From positions 1-7,635 of the forward strand of contig JAHZEH010000021.1 in assembly GCA_019421925.1 (NCBI GenBank): a DNA stretch of 7,635 nt. Direction: 5' to 3'. This stretch comes from Clostridia bacterium. GTDB lineage: Bacteria; Bacillota; Clostridia; Christensenellales; CALWSW01. Positions 1 through 5,558 of the stretch are shown one piece after another. Position numbers and translations under genes: made by a program. The notes beneath the pieces were generated by a model that ran no database searches, was not told where the DNA came from, and saw nothing but the letters and a program-made list of their open reading frames with translations. Position 1 is the stretch's first letter. Each line of letters opens with the position of its first letter.

Positions 1-96
1 TAACACCTCAAATGCGGTGACGGAGACAGCCCGTTACAACACCGTTTTCAGAGAGTTGGCGTTTGGTGCGAGCCAACAGCGGCGTAACGTAGGCCA

Positions 97-99
97 ATC
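97..99 (+). promoter_or_regulatory. T-box specifier codon AUC (Ile)
   Basis: ATC lies on the 3' side of the Stem I internal loop (90-100), followed by purine G100 and the short helix 101-104. The spacing from codon to the K-turn GAGC (105-109 region) is six bases, the same as I recall for the GGC specifier of the glyQS T-box. Bulge base T231 (UGGU, 228-231) would pair with discriminator A, which tRNA-Ile carries. A CCA (Pro) reading at 94-96 is possible but has worse spacing. The assignment is inference from alignment by eye. Confidence 0.7.
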
Positions 100-219
100 G
101 CTCCCGAGCAGGTATCCTGAACAGGCTTCCGGGCGGAAACGTTCAGTAAGGGTACACGGTCAACCCCGTTACAGGTTCAGGCTTGATAGAGCCGGTGAGT
201 TGGGTCAGTCCGTCTGGCC

Positions 220-256
220 AATTTGGGTGGTACCGCGTGGTAAAATGCCGCGTCCC
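220..256 (+). promoter_or_regulatory. T-box antiterminator
   Basis: GGG 225-227 can pair with CCC 254-256, and CGCG 234-237 with CGCG 249-252. This leaves the UGGU bulge (228-231) free to pair with the tRNA acceptor end. Bases 247-256 are also the 5' arm of the terminator, so the two structures exclude each other, which is the standard T-box switch. Confidence 0.88.
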
Positions 257-280
257 AGGATTGGGATAGCGGCTTTTTTT
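247..280 (+). terminator. T-box intrinsic terminator
   Basis: The stem GCCGC 247-251/GCGGC 269-273 continues as TCCCA 253-257/TGGGA 262-266 with a GGAT loop, and is followed by seven T (274-280). It forms when charged tRNA fails to stabilise the antiterminator and stops transcription ahead of the XRE/cupin gene. Confidence 0.93.
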
Positions 281-301
281 ATTGCAAATTTCAAGACAAA
301 C

Positions 302-308
302 AAGGAGG
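302..308 (+). promoter_or_regulatory. Ribosome binding site of the XRE/cupin gene
   Basis: AAGGAGG lies nine bases before ATG 318. It fixes that start against an in-frame ATG at 282, which has no such site and sits directly behind the terminator T-run. Confidence 0.85.
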
Positions 309-317
309 AAGTATTCC

Positions 318-872
318 ATGACCGAACAACTCAAAGAGATTGGGCAGCGAATTGCTGCGCTGCGCGAGATTATGGATATGAGCGCCGCCGACCTGGCTGC
401 GGCCTGCGAGGTGAGCTTTGATGAGCTCTGCGCTTATGAAAACGGCGAGAAGGATTTTTCCTTCAGCTTTCTCTACAATGCGGCCAATGTGCTGGGGGTG
501 GACGTTGTGGACCTGATGAGCGGCGACTCCCCCAAACTGAGCTCCGCCTGCATGGTCAAAAAGGGCCAGGGCCTGGAGATCAAGCGCCGCAAGGCCTACT
601 CCTATCTCCACCTCGCCCACACCTTCCGCAATAAGAAGGCCGAACCCTTCATGGTGAAGGTCGATCCCAAGGCTGAGGAAAAGCCGGTGCTGCACGCCCA
701 TGAGGGCCAGGAATTCAACTACATGGTGGAGGGCAGCATGGAGTTCTACCACGGCGAAGTGACATACACCCTGGAGGAAGGGGACTCCATTTACTTTGAC
801 TCAGGCGTTCCTCACGCAATGAAGGCCCTGGGCGGCAAGCCCGCCAAGTTCCTAGCGATCGTAATGAAGTAA
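318..872 (+). CDS. XRE-family transcriptional regulator with C-terminal cupin domain
   Basis: A predicted DNA-binding regulator of 184 aa. Residues about 8-67 form an XRE-type helix-turn-helix (LREIMDMSAADLAAACEVSF, then YENGEKDFSF). Residues about 108-183 form a cupin_2 barrel with both conserved motifs: His126-x-His128-x3-Glu132-x6-Gly139, and Gly155-x5-D-S-Gly163-x2-His166. The metal-binding His/His/Glu/His set is therefore complete. This is the usual length for HTH-cupin proteins, which often sense small carboxylates, amino acids or metals. It lies 16 bases before the acyl-CoA synthetase gene and should be cotranscribed with it under the T-box, so it probably controls that gene or its pathway. 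The cupin may sense the acid substrate or its CoA ester. That ligand is inference, and nothing in the sequence shows whether the protein activates or represses. Confidence 0.92.
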   Translation: MTEQLKEIGQRIAALREIMDMSAADLAAACEVSFDELCAYENGEKDFSFSFLYNAANVLGVDVVDLMSGDSPKLSSACMVKKGQGLEIKRRKAYSYLHLAHTFRNKKAEPFMVKVDPKAEEKPVLHAHEGQEFNYMVEGSMEFYHGEVTYTLEEGDSIYFDSGVPHAMKALGGKPAKFLAIVMK

Positions 873-888
873 AAGGAGAGAAAAAGTC

Positions 889-2586
889 ATGGCTCTTTAT
901 GAAAGGTTCGTCACCAAGCCCAGGGACGAGTTCTATACGCTGGAGGATCTGCAAAAAAACTACCGCGTGGTCGTTGGAGACAATTTCAACTACGGCTACG
1001 ACGTGCTGGACGTCCTGGGGACAGAGAAGCCCGAGGAGCTGGCCATGCTCTGGATCAGCAACGAGGGGGAGGAGCGGCGTTTCACCTTCGGCGACCTCAA
1101 GCGCCTCTCCGACAAGGCGGCTAATTTCTTCCACTCTCAGGGCGTGCGCAAGGGGGATATGGTGCTGCTGGTGCTCAAGCGCGGCTATCAGTTCTGGTAT
1201 GCCATGATGGCTCTGCATAAGATTGGCGCAGTCGCCATCCCGGCCACCCATCTGCTCATGGCAAAGGATTATGTGTACCGCTGCAACATGGCGGAAGTCA
1301 AAATGGTCGTGCTCACCGGTGATGACGAGGTCACGGAACGCTTTATGGAGGCCGCGCCCGAGTGCCCGAGCGTCAAGGTCAAGGCTGTGACCAAGGGCAA
1401 GGATGTGGGCGAGGGATGGGTGGACTTTGACGCGGGCGTCGAGGCGGCCAGCGAGGTCTGGGAGCGCCCAACAGGCGACCAGGCCACCAGGAGCGAGGAC
1501 ATGATGCTGGCCTTCTTCACTTCCGGAACCACCGGTTATCCCAAACTGGTCTGGCACAGCTTCACCTATCCCCTGGGACATATTCTTACGGGCTGCTTCT
1601 GGCACCATGTCGAGGAGGGCGGCCTGCACTTCACGATTTCGGACACGGGCTGGGGCAAGGCCCTCTGGGGCAAGATGTATGGCCAGTGGCTGGGGGAGTC
1701 CGCAGTATTTGTGTATGACTTTGAGAAGTTCCACGCGGCGGACATTCTCGAGAAGATGGAGAAATATCAGGTGACGACCTTCTGCGCGCCCCCCACCATG
1801 TACCGGTACATGATTAAGGAGGACCTCTCCCAATACGACTTCTCCCATCTCAAGCACTGCACCACCGCCGGCGAGGCCCTTAACCCCGAGGTCTACAATC
1901 AGTGGCTGCGCCAGACCGGCCTCAAAATCTATGAGGGATTCGGGCAGACGGAAACCACCCTCTGCTGCCTGACTGTGACGCCCTGGATGCTGCCCCGCTT
2001 GGGCTCCATGGGGCTTCCTGCCCCCGGCTACCGGCTGGTGGTGGTGGATTCCGAGGGGAACGAAGTGGGCCCGGGCATCACGGGCGAGATCTGCATCCGG
2101 ACGGATGAGGCGGGCGGCGGTAAGCCCTTTGGCCTCTTCTCCGGTTATTACAAGGACGAGGAGCTGACAAACAAGGTTTGGCACGACGACCTCTACCACA
2201 TGGGCGATACGGCCTATAAGGATGAGATGGGCTTCCTGTGGTATGTGGGCCGGGTGGACGACGTGATCAAGAGCTCCGGCTACCGCATCGGGCCCTTTGA
2301 GGTAGAGAGCGCTCTGATGGAGCATCCGGCTGTGCTGGAGTGCGCAGTCACGGGCGTACCCGACCCCACCCGCGGCCAGGTGGTTAAGGCATCCATTGTG
2401 CTGGCCAGGGGTTACGAGGCCTCGGACGGGCTCAAAAAGGAACTGCAAAACCACGTTAAAAAGGCAACGGCTCCTTACAAGTACCCCCGCGTGGTGGAGT
2501 TTGTGGATTCTCTGCCCAAGAGCATCTCGGGCAAAATCCGCAGGGTGGAGATCCGCGAGAAGGACTGGGCTGACGCCAGGAAATAG
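889..2586 (+). CDS. AMP-forming acyl-CoA synthetase (medium/branched-chain acid-CoA ligase)
   Basis: Activates a carboxylic acid to its CoA thioester through an acyl-AMP intermediate in the cytosol. The 565 aa carry all the ANL-superfamily motifs: P-loop FFTSGTTGYPK (209-219), YEGFGQTETT (348-357), the ATP-ribose Asp440 in GDT, the hinge segment YVGRVDDVIKSSGYRIG (452-468) with Arg455, and the C-terminal catalytic Lys549 in KSISGKIRR. The segment around Trp255-Lys257-Trp260 (GWGKALWGKMYGQW) resembles archaeal medium-chain acyl-CoA synthetases, for which 2-methylbutyrate is a reported favourite substrate. The RBS AAAGGAGAG lies at 872-880. Control by a probable Ile T-box points to a role in isoleucine supply, such as activating 2-methylbutyrate, rather than general acetate use. 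The substrate is inference; isobutyrate, isovalerate, butyrate or aryl acids are alternatives. Confidence 0.93.
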   Translation: MALYERFVTKPRDEFYTLEDLQKNYRVVVGDNFNYGYDVLDVLGTEKPEELAMLWISNEGEERRFTFGDLKRLSDKAANFFHSQGVRKGDMVLLVLKRGYQFWYAMMALHKIGAVAIPATHLLMAKDYVYRCNMAEVKMVVLTGDDEVTERFMEAAPECPSVKVKAVTKGKDVGEGWVDFDAGVEAASEVWERPTGDQATRSEDMMLAFFTSGTTGYPKLVWHSFTYPLGHILTGCFWHHVEEGGLHFTISDTGWGKALWGKMYGQWLGESAVFVYDFEKFHAADILEKMEKYQVTTFCAPPTMYRYMIKEDLSQYDFSHLKHCTTAGEALNPEVYNQWLRQTGLKIYEGFGQTETTLCCLTVTPWMLPRLGSMGLPAPGYRLVVVDSEGNEVGPGITGEICIRTDEAGGGKPFGLFSGYYKDEELTNKVWHDDLYHMGDTAYKDEMGFLWYVGRVDDVIKSSGYRIGPFEVESALMEHPAVLECAVTGVPDPTRGQVVKASIVLARGYEASDGLKKELQNHVKKATAPYKYPRVVEFVDSLPKSISGKIRRVEIREKDWADARK

Positions 2587-2595
2587 CCAGACAGG

Positions 2596-2613
2596 TTCCT
2601 TATCGATAAGGAA
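2596..2613. repeat. Perfect 18-bp palindrome
   Basis: TTCCTTATCGATAAGGAA is a perfect inverted repeat with no spacer, ten bases after the synthetase stop codon and about 30 bases before the terminator. It is AT-richer than its surroundings. It could be a protein-binding site or an RNA 3'-end hairpin. No T-run follows, so it is not a terminator itself. Confidence 0.6.
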
Positions 2614-2642
2614 GAATAGAAGCACGGCAGTATGGCAGATAT

Positions 2643-2681
2643 AAAACAAGCAGGGAGGCATTTTGCCTCCCTGCTTGTTTT
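2643..2681 (+). terminator. Strong bidirectional intrinsic terminator
   Basis: The arms 2643-2659 and 2665-2681 (core CAAGCAGGGAGGC / GCCTCCCTGCTTG) pair perfectly over 17 bp around an ATTTT loop, with A and T runs at the two ends. It closes the T-box operon and can also terminate the minus-strand gene that ends at 2745. Confidence 0.92.
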
Positions 2682-2744
2682 GCGGCGAATACCTGGCTGA
2701 AAGCGCGCCGCGGGCCCCCAACGCAGAGGACAGCTGCCGCGCCA

Positions 2745-3860
2745 TCAAAAGAAGGAGGAGAAGCGGCTGTCCTCAAAAGCCGCGAGCATCAGGTCTACCA
2801 TCCGCCCATAGCTGGCGACTCCGTCATCCTGGCCGTGGGCTTTGAGATAGTTGTCATTTGCGGCATTGGCGATCTCCTTGGCCTTTCCCTCATGGGCCCT
2901 CCAGTAGGCATGGTAGCGGGCAAGATCCCGGGCGATGGCGGGGGAATAGCTCTCCACCAGGGCGGTATAGGCGGCGGAATCCTTGCCGGCGAGAGCGTTG
3001 CCGCAGTGGATGAGGGCGAGCAGCACCCCGGAGTATTGGCTGGCGGCGTCCCCGCTGGCCATGCAGGCCAGATAGGCCGCGAAGTTGCACTCGTCCTCCC
3101 GGGCCAGACCCAACTGATGGGCACACTCATGGGCGGCTGTCACTGGTATGAAGAAGGGTGGTTCATGCACATTTACATTGGACTCATGGGTGAAGGGCAG
3201 ATAGATGCCGGTGATCCCCAGATAGCTCAACCCCTCGGAGGCCAGGACCGCTTTGGGCCGGGCCAGGGGTGCGGAGAAAAAGGAGAGGCCTTGAGCGAGC
3301 TGATTATAATAGGAAGGGATGGACTGAAGGATATCTCCGGCTTTCGGCATAACGACCACCCCGCTCTCGTCCTCCGGCAGGTCCGCGCGCAGATCTCCGG
3401 CCAGATTGGCCAGATGGCGGCAGAGTCCGCTCAACTCCTCCACGATTCGGGCTTTGACGTCCAACCCAAGGGAGTCCGAGAGGGGGAGACGGTAATAATT
3501 GAGGCCCCAGCACACATAGAATTGGGCGAACAGGGCGCTGGCCAGCAGGAATGCGCAGGAGAGGAGACCCAGGGCCCGTCTCCATTTTTTCCGGCAGAGC
3601 AGCACGATGAGCCAGACGAGCAGGGCCAGCCCGCAGCCTATGAGTCCGTAGAGCAGAAATTCTCCCACGGAGAAGGGGAAAATTCCCAGGAACCGGGCGG
3701 AGAGCAGGCCCATGGCGGGATAAAGGATTTGACTGTAGACCTCCTCCACCCACTGGGAATGGGAGCTAGCCCACTGGGGCGCCAACAGGGCGAAGCAGAG
3801 CAGCAGGGCCGAGAGGCCCAGCAGGAGAAAGACGGGGAAATAAGTGCGCTTTTGGTGCAT
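2745..3860 (-). CDS. DUF3810-like membrane protein with HExxH metalloprotease motif
   Basis: A predicted membrane protein of 371 aa resembling the DUF3810 family. Three hydrophobic segments lie near residues 9-27, 66-89 and 97-116, the last two separated by the basic RKKWRR. A large soluble domain, probably extracytoplasmic, follows. It contains His244-Glu-Cys-Ala-His248, a zincin-type HExxH motif, followed by acidic residues in LAREDECNFAAYLAC (Glu255/Glu257), so a zinc-dependent peptidase fold is likely; activity is unproven. I chose ATG 3860 (MHQKRTYF) because GGAGGG (minus strand, 3871-3866) lies five bases ahead of it and the first hydrophobic segment follows at once. The frame is open upstream to 4013, but that stretch would cover the promoter. 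Its transcript may use the shared terminator at 2643-2681. The gene is divergent from the TIM-barrel gene; no functional link is evident. Confidence 0.83.
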   Translation of the reverse strand: MHQKRTYFPVFLLLGLSALLLCFALLAPQWASSHSQWVEEVYSQILYPAMGLLSARFLGIFPFSVGEFLLYGLIGCGLALLVWLIVLLCRKKWRRALGLLSCAFLLASALFAQFYVCWGLNYYRLPLSDSLGLDVKARIVEELSGLCRHLANLAGDLRADLPEDESGVVVMPKAGDILQSIPSYYNQLAQGLSFFSAPLARPKAVLASEGLSYLGITGIYLPFTHESNVNVHEPPFFIPVTAAHECAHQLGLAREDECNFAAYLACMASGDAASQYSGVLLALIHCGNALAGKDSAAYTALVESYSPAIARDLARYHAYWRAHEGKAKEIANAANDNYLKAHGQDDGVASYGRMVDLMLAAFEDSRFSSFF

Positions 3861-3865
3861 GGGGG

Positions 3866-3871
3866 CCCTCC
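3866..3871 (-). promoter_or_regulatory. Ribosome binding site fixing the DUF3810 start
   Basis: GGAGGG on the minus strand lies five bases before ATG 3860. The in-frame ATG 12 codons upstream (MKRHHPDRR) directly abuts the TATAAT element and has no such site. Confidence 0.75.
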
Positions 3872-3894
3872 GGTCCGGGTGATGTCTTTTCATT

Positions 3895-3927
3895 ATTATA
3901 GCACCGGATGCGCCGGCATGGTATAAT
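3895..3927. promoter_or_regulatory. Divergent pair of extended -10 promoters
   Basis: On the minus strand, TGCTATAAT (3903-3895) lies about 35 bases ahead of the DUF3810 start. On the plus strand, TGGTATAAT (3919-3927) lies about 80 bases ahead of the TIM-barrel start. Both are TGnTATAAT extended -10 elements with perfect hexamers, and neither has a convincing -35. The arms ATTATAGCACCGG and CCGGCATGGTATAAT form an imperfect inverted repeat around ATGCG. The rest of the 147-base gene-free stretch holds only a small hairpin (CTGG/CCAG, 3952-3964). Confidence 0.7.
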
Positions 3928-4007
3928 AGCCAGGACGGCTCGCGATATTTTCTGGCGCAGCCAGTGCGCCCGAGAGCCGGAGCGAATGAGAAACCGGAGT
4001 TTATTAC

Positions 4008-4814
4008 ATGCAAATTGGAATTTCAACGGCGGCTTTCTACAGCCGCGCCGTGACGGAGGATGCGCTTGTGTCCATTCGTGCCCTGGGGGCAAGGGCATGC
4101 GAGGTTTTTTTGGACAGCTACTGCGAGTATGAGCCGGAGTTCGGCACCCTCCTGGCAGCGAGGGCGGAGGAGCTGGGACTGAGCATCCGCTCCATCCACG
4201 CCATGGCCACGCAGTTTGAGCCCCAGCTTTTCTCGTTGAGCAAGCGCCAGCGGGAGGACGCTTGGATGCTCTATGAGAAGGTTCTGGCCCAGGGCAGGCG
4301 CCTGGGGGCGAAAAAATACGTCATGCATGGCCCGGCAACGATGCGGGGCGCACTGCGCAACTCCCATCTGCAGAGAATCGGACCCATCCTTTCGGACCTG
4401 GCCGATCTGGCGGGGCAGTACGGCCTGCGGCTGTGCTATGAGAACGTGAGCTGGTGCATGTTCAATCATCCGGGATTTGTCTCGGAGCTGCTGCATTATT
4501 GCCACAGCTCCAATCTGGGATTTACTCTTGACATCAAGCAGGCTGCACGCTCGGGCTATGACCCCTTTGAATATCTGCACGCCATGGGGGAGCGGGTGAG
4601 CAACGTCCATCTCTGCGATTATACGCGGGGGGAGGAGGGTCTGACACTCTCCATGCCGGGGCGAGGCAGCTTTGATTTTGCCCGGCTGTCCCGGGAGCTT
4701 CGGGCTGTCGGATACGCGGGGGACGCCATGATCGAGCCCTACAGCGACCTGTACGGCGATGTGCAGGAACTGGGGGACTGCCTCAAAGCCATGCGGGAAC
4801 TCATGGAGTATTAA
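4008..4814 (+). CDS. Sugar-phosphate isomerase/epimerase-like TIM barrel protein
   Basis: A cytosolic protein of 268 aa from the xylose isomerase-like / AP endonuclease 2 TIM-barrel superfamily, the usual length for it. It opens with the typical first strand MQIGISTAAF. Likely divalent-metal ligands at strand ends are Glu145 (CYENVSW), Asp175 (TLDIKQ), His201 (NVHLCDY) and Glu243 (MIEPYSD). Family members isomerise or epimerise sugars, keto-sugars or hydroxy-acids such as hydroxypyruvate or inosose, and some are dehydratases. The substrate cannot be read from the sequence. The RBS CCGGAG (3994-3999) is eight bases before ATG 4008, and transcription probably starts at the extended -10 at 3919-3927. 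It appears to be a single-gene unit, since a minus-strand gene follows. Nuclease function (endonuclease IV) is unlikely because the extra metal-binding histidines of that enzyme are not evident. Confidence 0.85.
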   Translation: MQIGISTAAFYSRAVTEDALVSIRALGARACEVFLDSYCEYEPEFGTLLAARAEELGLSIRSIHAMATQFEPQLFSLSKRQREDAWMLYEKVLAQGRRLGAKKYVMHGPATMRGALRNSHLQRIGPILSDLADLAGQYGLRLCYENVSWCMFNHPGFVSELLHYCHSSNLGFTLDIKQAARSGYDPFEYLHAMGERVSNVHLCDYTRGEEGLTLSMPGRGSFDFARLSRELRAVGYAGDAMIEPYSDLYGDVQELGDCLKAMRELMEY

Positions 4815-4847
4815 AAAAGTGGGGGCTTTCATGCGAAAGCTCCCACT
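4812..4847 (-). terminator. Terminator of the nitroreductase gene
   Basis: The arms 4818-4830 and 4835-4847 (GTGGGGGCTTTC / GAAAGCTCCCAC, one G-T wobble) enclose an ATGC loop. On the minus strand the stem is followed by six T, formed by the A-run at 4813-4818, so it terminates the gene ending at 4861. The plus strand has no T-run after the stem, so its effect on the TIM-barrel transcript may be weaker. Confidence 0.85.
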
Positions 4848-4860
4848 GTGATATCCCGGA

Positions 4861-5415
4861 TCAGACGTAGTTGATTTTGCTGGTATCCCGGGGTTTGGCG
4901 GCCGGATCGGGGCCATTCTTATAGCCCATAGCAAGATTGAGGACGGGCTTATGGGTGTGGGGGACGCCCAGTTCTGCCAGGGCGGCCTTGCCCTCCGGCG
5001 ACTCCCATAGGAAGGAGAGATATCCGATAAAGCAGCTCCCGATGTCCAGGGCAGAGGCGGCAAGCACCATATTCTCCGCCATGAGGGCGCAGTCCATCGC
5101 CGCCATAGGCGCACTGGGGTCGCCGGAGAGACTGATCAGGGTGGGGGCGTGATGGAACACATGGTAGTCCGGCTTATAGAGCTTGTCTTTGAAGCCGGTC
5201 TTGGTCTGAATCCAGGCGCGGAAAGCCGCGTTCACCTTCTCCAGCGCCTCCGGGGATTGGACGACGGTGATATGCCAGGGTTGCAGGAAGTGGGCGGAGG
5301 GGGCGGCAAACCCGCACTCGATGATGCGGTCGAGGTCTGCCTTCTCCAGAGGCCGTTGTTGATAAGAGCGGATGCTGCGGCGGTCCAGAATGGTCTGAAA
5401 AACGTCCTTTGCCAT
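4861..5415 (-). CDS. Nitroreductase-family FMN oxidoreductase
   Basis: A small cytosolic flavoenzyme of 184 aa that would use FMN and NAD(P)H to reduce nitro groups, quinones or other acceptors. Seen: the N-terminal RRSIRSY FMN-phosphate motif (12-18), the APSAHFLQPWH segment (about 38-48), the central CALMAENMVLAASALDIGSC helix (about 109-128) and the closing AMGYKNGPDPAAKPR segment. The Asn common in the APSxxNxQPW motif is Phe here (AHFLQPW), which may change flavin or substrate contacts. The length suits the short single-domain subfamily. The start is fixed by AGGAGG (5428-5423, minus strand), seven bases before ATG. It is divergent from the two-component operon. Regulation by that system is possible but not shown. 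The physiological substrate is unknown. Confidence 0.9.
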   Translation of the reverse strand: MAKDVFQTILDRRSIRSYQQRPLEKADLDRIIECGFAAPSAHFLQPWHITVVQSPEALEKVNAAFRAWIQTKTGFKDKLYKPDYHVFHHAPTLISLSGDPSAPMAAMDCALMAENMVLAASALDIGSCFIGYLSFLWESPEGKAALAELGVPHTHKPVLNLAMGYKNGPDPAAKPRDTSKINYV

Positions 5416-5462
5416 AACAATACCTCCTAAAGTACGGCGGAAAATACGTCCATCTATAGAAT

Positions 5463-5492
5463 AGTATAAGGGAAACCTTCCTGAAAAAGCAA
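5463..5492 (-). promoter_or_regulatory. Predicted promoter of the nitroreductase gene
   Basis: On the minus strand, TTGCTT (5492-5487), an 18-base spacer and TATACT (5468-5463) resemble a housekeeping promoter about 50 bases before the start codon. GGAAACCTTCC, a short near-palindrome (5471-5481), lies in the spacer and might be an operator. Confidence 0.5.
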
Positions 5493-5510
5493 TGGGGATT
5501 GCGGTATATT
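5481..5510 (+). promoter_or_regulatory. Predicted promoter of the two-component operon
   Basis: CTGAAA (5481-5486), an 18-base spacer and TATATT (5505-5510) form a moderate housekeeping promoter match about 50 bases before the response regulator start. It overlaps the -35 of the divergent nitroreductase promoter. An AT-rich palindrome, AAAATATTTT (5515-5524), lies at the expected transcription start. Confidence 0.4.
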
Positions 5511-5558
5511 TCTAAAAATATTTTAAAAACTGAAAAAAAGTTCAAGGAGAGAGGAAGT

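Larger units (their letters stand above)
1..281 (+). promoter_or_regulatory. T-box riboswitch leader, probably tRNA-Ile responsive
   Basis: This leader RNA binds a specific uncharged tRNA and then allows read-through into the downstream genes. Seen in sequence: Stem I helices 32-37/84-89 and 42-44/80-82, an AGAGAG bulge motif at 50-55, the distal hairpin 55-60/72-77 enclosing a GGTG loop, and a lower stem GGAG 22-25/CTCC 101-104 next to a CGAG K-turn-like element. Stem II pairs 117-122 with 141-146, and Stem III pairs 180-183 with 190-193. The T-box core AATTTGGGTGGTACCGCG lies at 220-237 and a terminator follows at 247-280. The 5' end and the promoter probably lie just before the window. It sits directly ahead of the XRE/cupin and acyl-CoA synthetase genes, an unusual target, since most T-boxes control aminoacyl-tRNA synthetases or amino acid biosynthesis and transport. 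Confidence 0.96.

Noticed and set aside
94..96. CCA (Pro) as the T-box specifier
   Set aside because: It sits three bases too far from the lower helix and K-turn. AUC with a following purine fits the usual spacing better.
282..317. Earlier in-frame ATG for the XRE/cupin gene
   Set aside because: It adds 12 residues without a ribosome binding site, directly behind the terminator. ATG 318 has AAGGAGG at good spacing.
17..421. Open frame of 134 codons across the leader
   Set aside because: It runs through the T-box helices and terminator and then reads the XRE/cupin gene in another frame. It has no plausible ribosome binding site.
715..2748. Long minus-strand open frame (677 codons)
   Set aside because: It is antisense to the acyl-CoA synthetase, which has complete family motifs. 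The long frame follows from GC-rich codon use.
2663..2845. Small plus-strand open frame starting inside the terminator
   Set aside because: It begins in the 3' half of the hairpin, has no ribosome binding site and overlaps the end of the DUF3810-like gene.
2835..3926. Plus-strand open frame of 363 codons
   Set aside because: Its glycine-rich, low-complexity translation is antisense to the membrane protein, which has clear helices and an HECAH motif.
3861..4013. Extension of the DUF3810-like protein to an upstream start
   Set aside because: It would translate through the divergent promoter region. GGAGGG before ATG 3860 and the hydrophobic start support the shorter form.
4023..5114. Minus-strand open frame of 363 codons
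   Set aside because: It is antisense to the TIM-barrel gene and crosses a terminator into the nitroreductase gene in the wrong frame.
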